Made by a program: the position numbers and the translations under genes
Notes under the pieces: model-generated
Told to the model about the DNA's origin: nothing
What the model saw: only the letters and a program-made list of their open reading frames with translations
Database searches by the model: none
Shown here: piece after piece, positions 5,392 through 5,849 of the stretch
Layout of the letters: every line of letters begins with the position of its first letter
Position numbering within the stretch: position 1 is the first letter of the stretch
NCBI GenBank assembly: GCA_947460085.1
Contig: CANHGA010000140.1
Location: forward strand, 1-5,849
Length of the DNA stretch: 5,849 nt
Direction of reading: 5' to 3'
From: Synechococcaceae cyanobacterium
GTDB taxonomy: Bacteria > Cyanobacteriota > Cyanobacteriia > PCC-6307 > Cyanobiaceae

Positions 5392-5849
5392 CGAGGGGAT
5401 AGCCCTCCGCACGCCAACGGCTCAGGCCGCCGTGGAGATTCGCCACCTGGGCAAGGCCAGCCCTGAGGAGTTGTTGGGTCGCCAGTGCCGAGCGGCTGCC
5501 CGAATGGCACACCACCACCACGGGGCGATCACTGGGGATCTCAGTCGTACGCGCTTCCAGCTCCGGGAGAGGGATTAGAAGGCTGCCGCTTAGGCGTCCA
5601 TCGGGTCCGCTGGTTTCATCGGCCGAGCGCACATCGAGCAGGGTGAGTTCGCTGCGGTGGTCAGCCACCCAAGCTGGTTCCAGTTCGGGCAGCCCCGCAT
5701 AGCTGCGGCTCACAGGAGCCCAGGCCTGTACTGGCGCAGCGGCCCGCGGTTTGCCAGAGCGCAGGTTGCCCGGCAAGGCCTCGGCGATCTTGTGGGGGTG
5801 GGGCAGTTTCATGTTCTCCATGTGGCCCACAAAGTCGCGCTCGGTGGCA
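5375..5849 (-). CDS. 3' part of persulfide dioxygenase-rhodanese fusion (partial)
   Basis: The gene enters from beyond the right edge; 157 C-terminal residues are visible. The first 33, ATERDFVGHMENMKLPHPHK followed by IAEALPGNLRSGK, match the C-terminal end of ETHE1/Blh-type metallo-beta-lactamase-fold persulfide dioxygenases, which end in a similar LP-P-KI--A-P-N-R pattern. A Pro/Ala linker (visible residues about 34-52) leads into a C-terminal rhodanese domain: LLDVRSADE, the active loop CHSGSRS with C114 (numbered in the visible part), and NLHGGLSRWRAEGYP. The layout matches known persulfide dioxygenase-rhodanese fusions, which oxidise glutathione persulfide to sulfite and exchange sulfur with thiosulfate. 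The metal-binding HxHxDH region lies outside the window, so dioxygenase activity is inferred. A GTG at 5830 is internal and not the true start. The stop lies 17 nt inside the next gene as annotated, and the three genes form one operon. Confidence 0.85.
   Translation of the reverse strand, partial: ATERDFVGHMENMKLPHPHKIAEALPGNLRSGKPRAAAPVQAWAPVSRSYAGLPELEPAWVADHRSELTLLDVRSADETSGPDGRLSGSLLIPLPELEARTTEIPSDRPVVVVCHSGSRSALATQQLLRAGLAQVANLHGGLSRWRAEGYPLDGIDV

Noticed and set aside
4771..5466. Long plus-strand frame (231 codons) opposite the rhodanese genes
   Set aside because: It lies antisense to two clear rhodanese reading frames. Its residues are rich in Gly, His, Ala and Arg with no domain, the usual shadow of GC-rich coding DNA.
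1..5849. CRISPR array, rRNA or tRNA genes
   Set aside because: No regularly spaced repeats, no rRNA core sequence and no tRNA cloverleaf could be seen on either strand.

Overview
The window is a GC-rich bacterial segment. It carries seven protein genes I am confident of and long gene-poor stretches, mainly in the first kilobase and around 2.0-2.4 kb. The host cannot be fixed from the sequence. Base composition and the sulfur operon would fit a Synechococcus/Cyanobium-type cyanobacterium, but a proteobacterium is possible, and there is no rRNA, tRNA or photosynthesis gene to settle it.

Layout. (1) Positions 1-1058 hold no confident gene: one copy of a degenerate dispersed repeat (23-68), a possible 70-aa reading frame on the minus strand (257-469), a short inverted repeat and a 22-nt-period tandem duplication. 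(2) Positions 1059-2012 hold two NTF2/SnoaL-fold genes of different subfamilies, convergent and 21 nt apart. (3) Positions 2013-2437 hold a doubtful 42-codon frame and the second copy of the repeat, so the two SnoaL-fold genes sit between two direct repeat copies about 2.1 kb apart. (4) A small single-domain cupin (minus) and a class I SAM-dependent methyltransferase (plus) diverge from a 247-bp spacer. (5) From 5849 back to 3938 the minus strand carries a tightly packed sulfur operon: the 3' end of a persulfide dioxygenase-rhodanese fusion, a membrane-anchored rhodanese with a DUF2892 tail, and a TauE/SafE-type anion exporter. Its reading frames overlap by 17 nt (for the chosen start) and by 4 nt (GTGA).

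The sulfur operon gives a coherent pathway: persulfide is oxidised to sulfite, sulfane sulfur moves through the rhodanese domains (sulfite plus persulfide can give thiosulfate), and TauE would export the sulfite or thiosulfate. The start of the first gene and any upstream regulator or sulfide:quinone reductase lie beyond the window. The other four genes look like stand-alone accessory enzymes or ligand-binding proteins, and their substrates cannot be read from sequence.

I see no clear previously undescribed system. The structure least explained by known genes is the repeat pair flanking the two SnoaL-fold genes.
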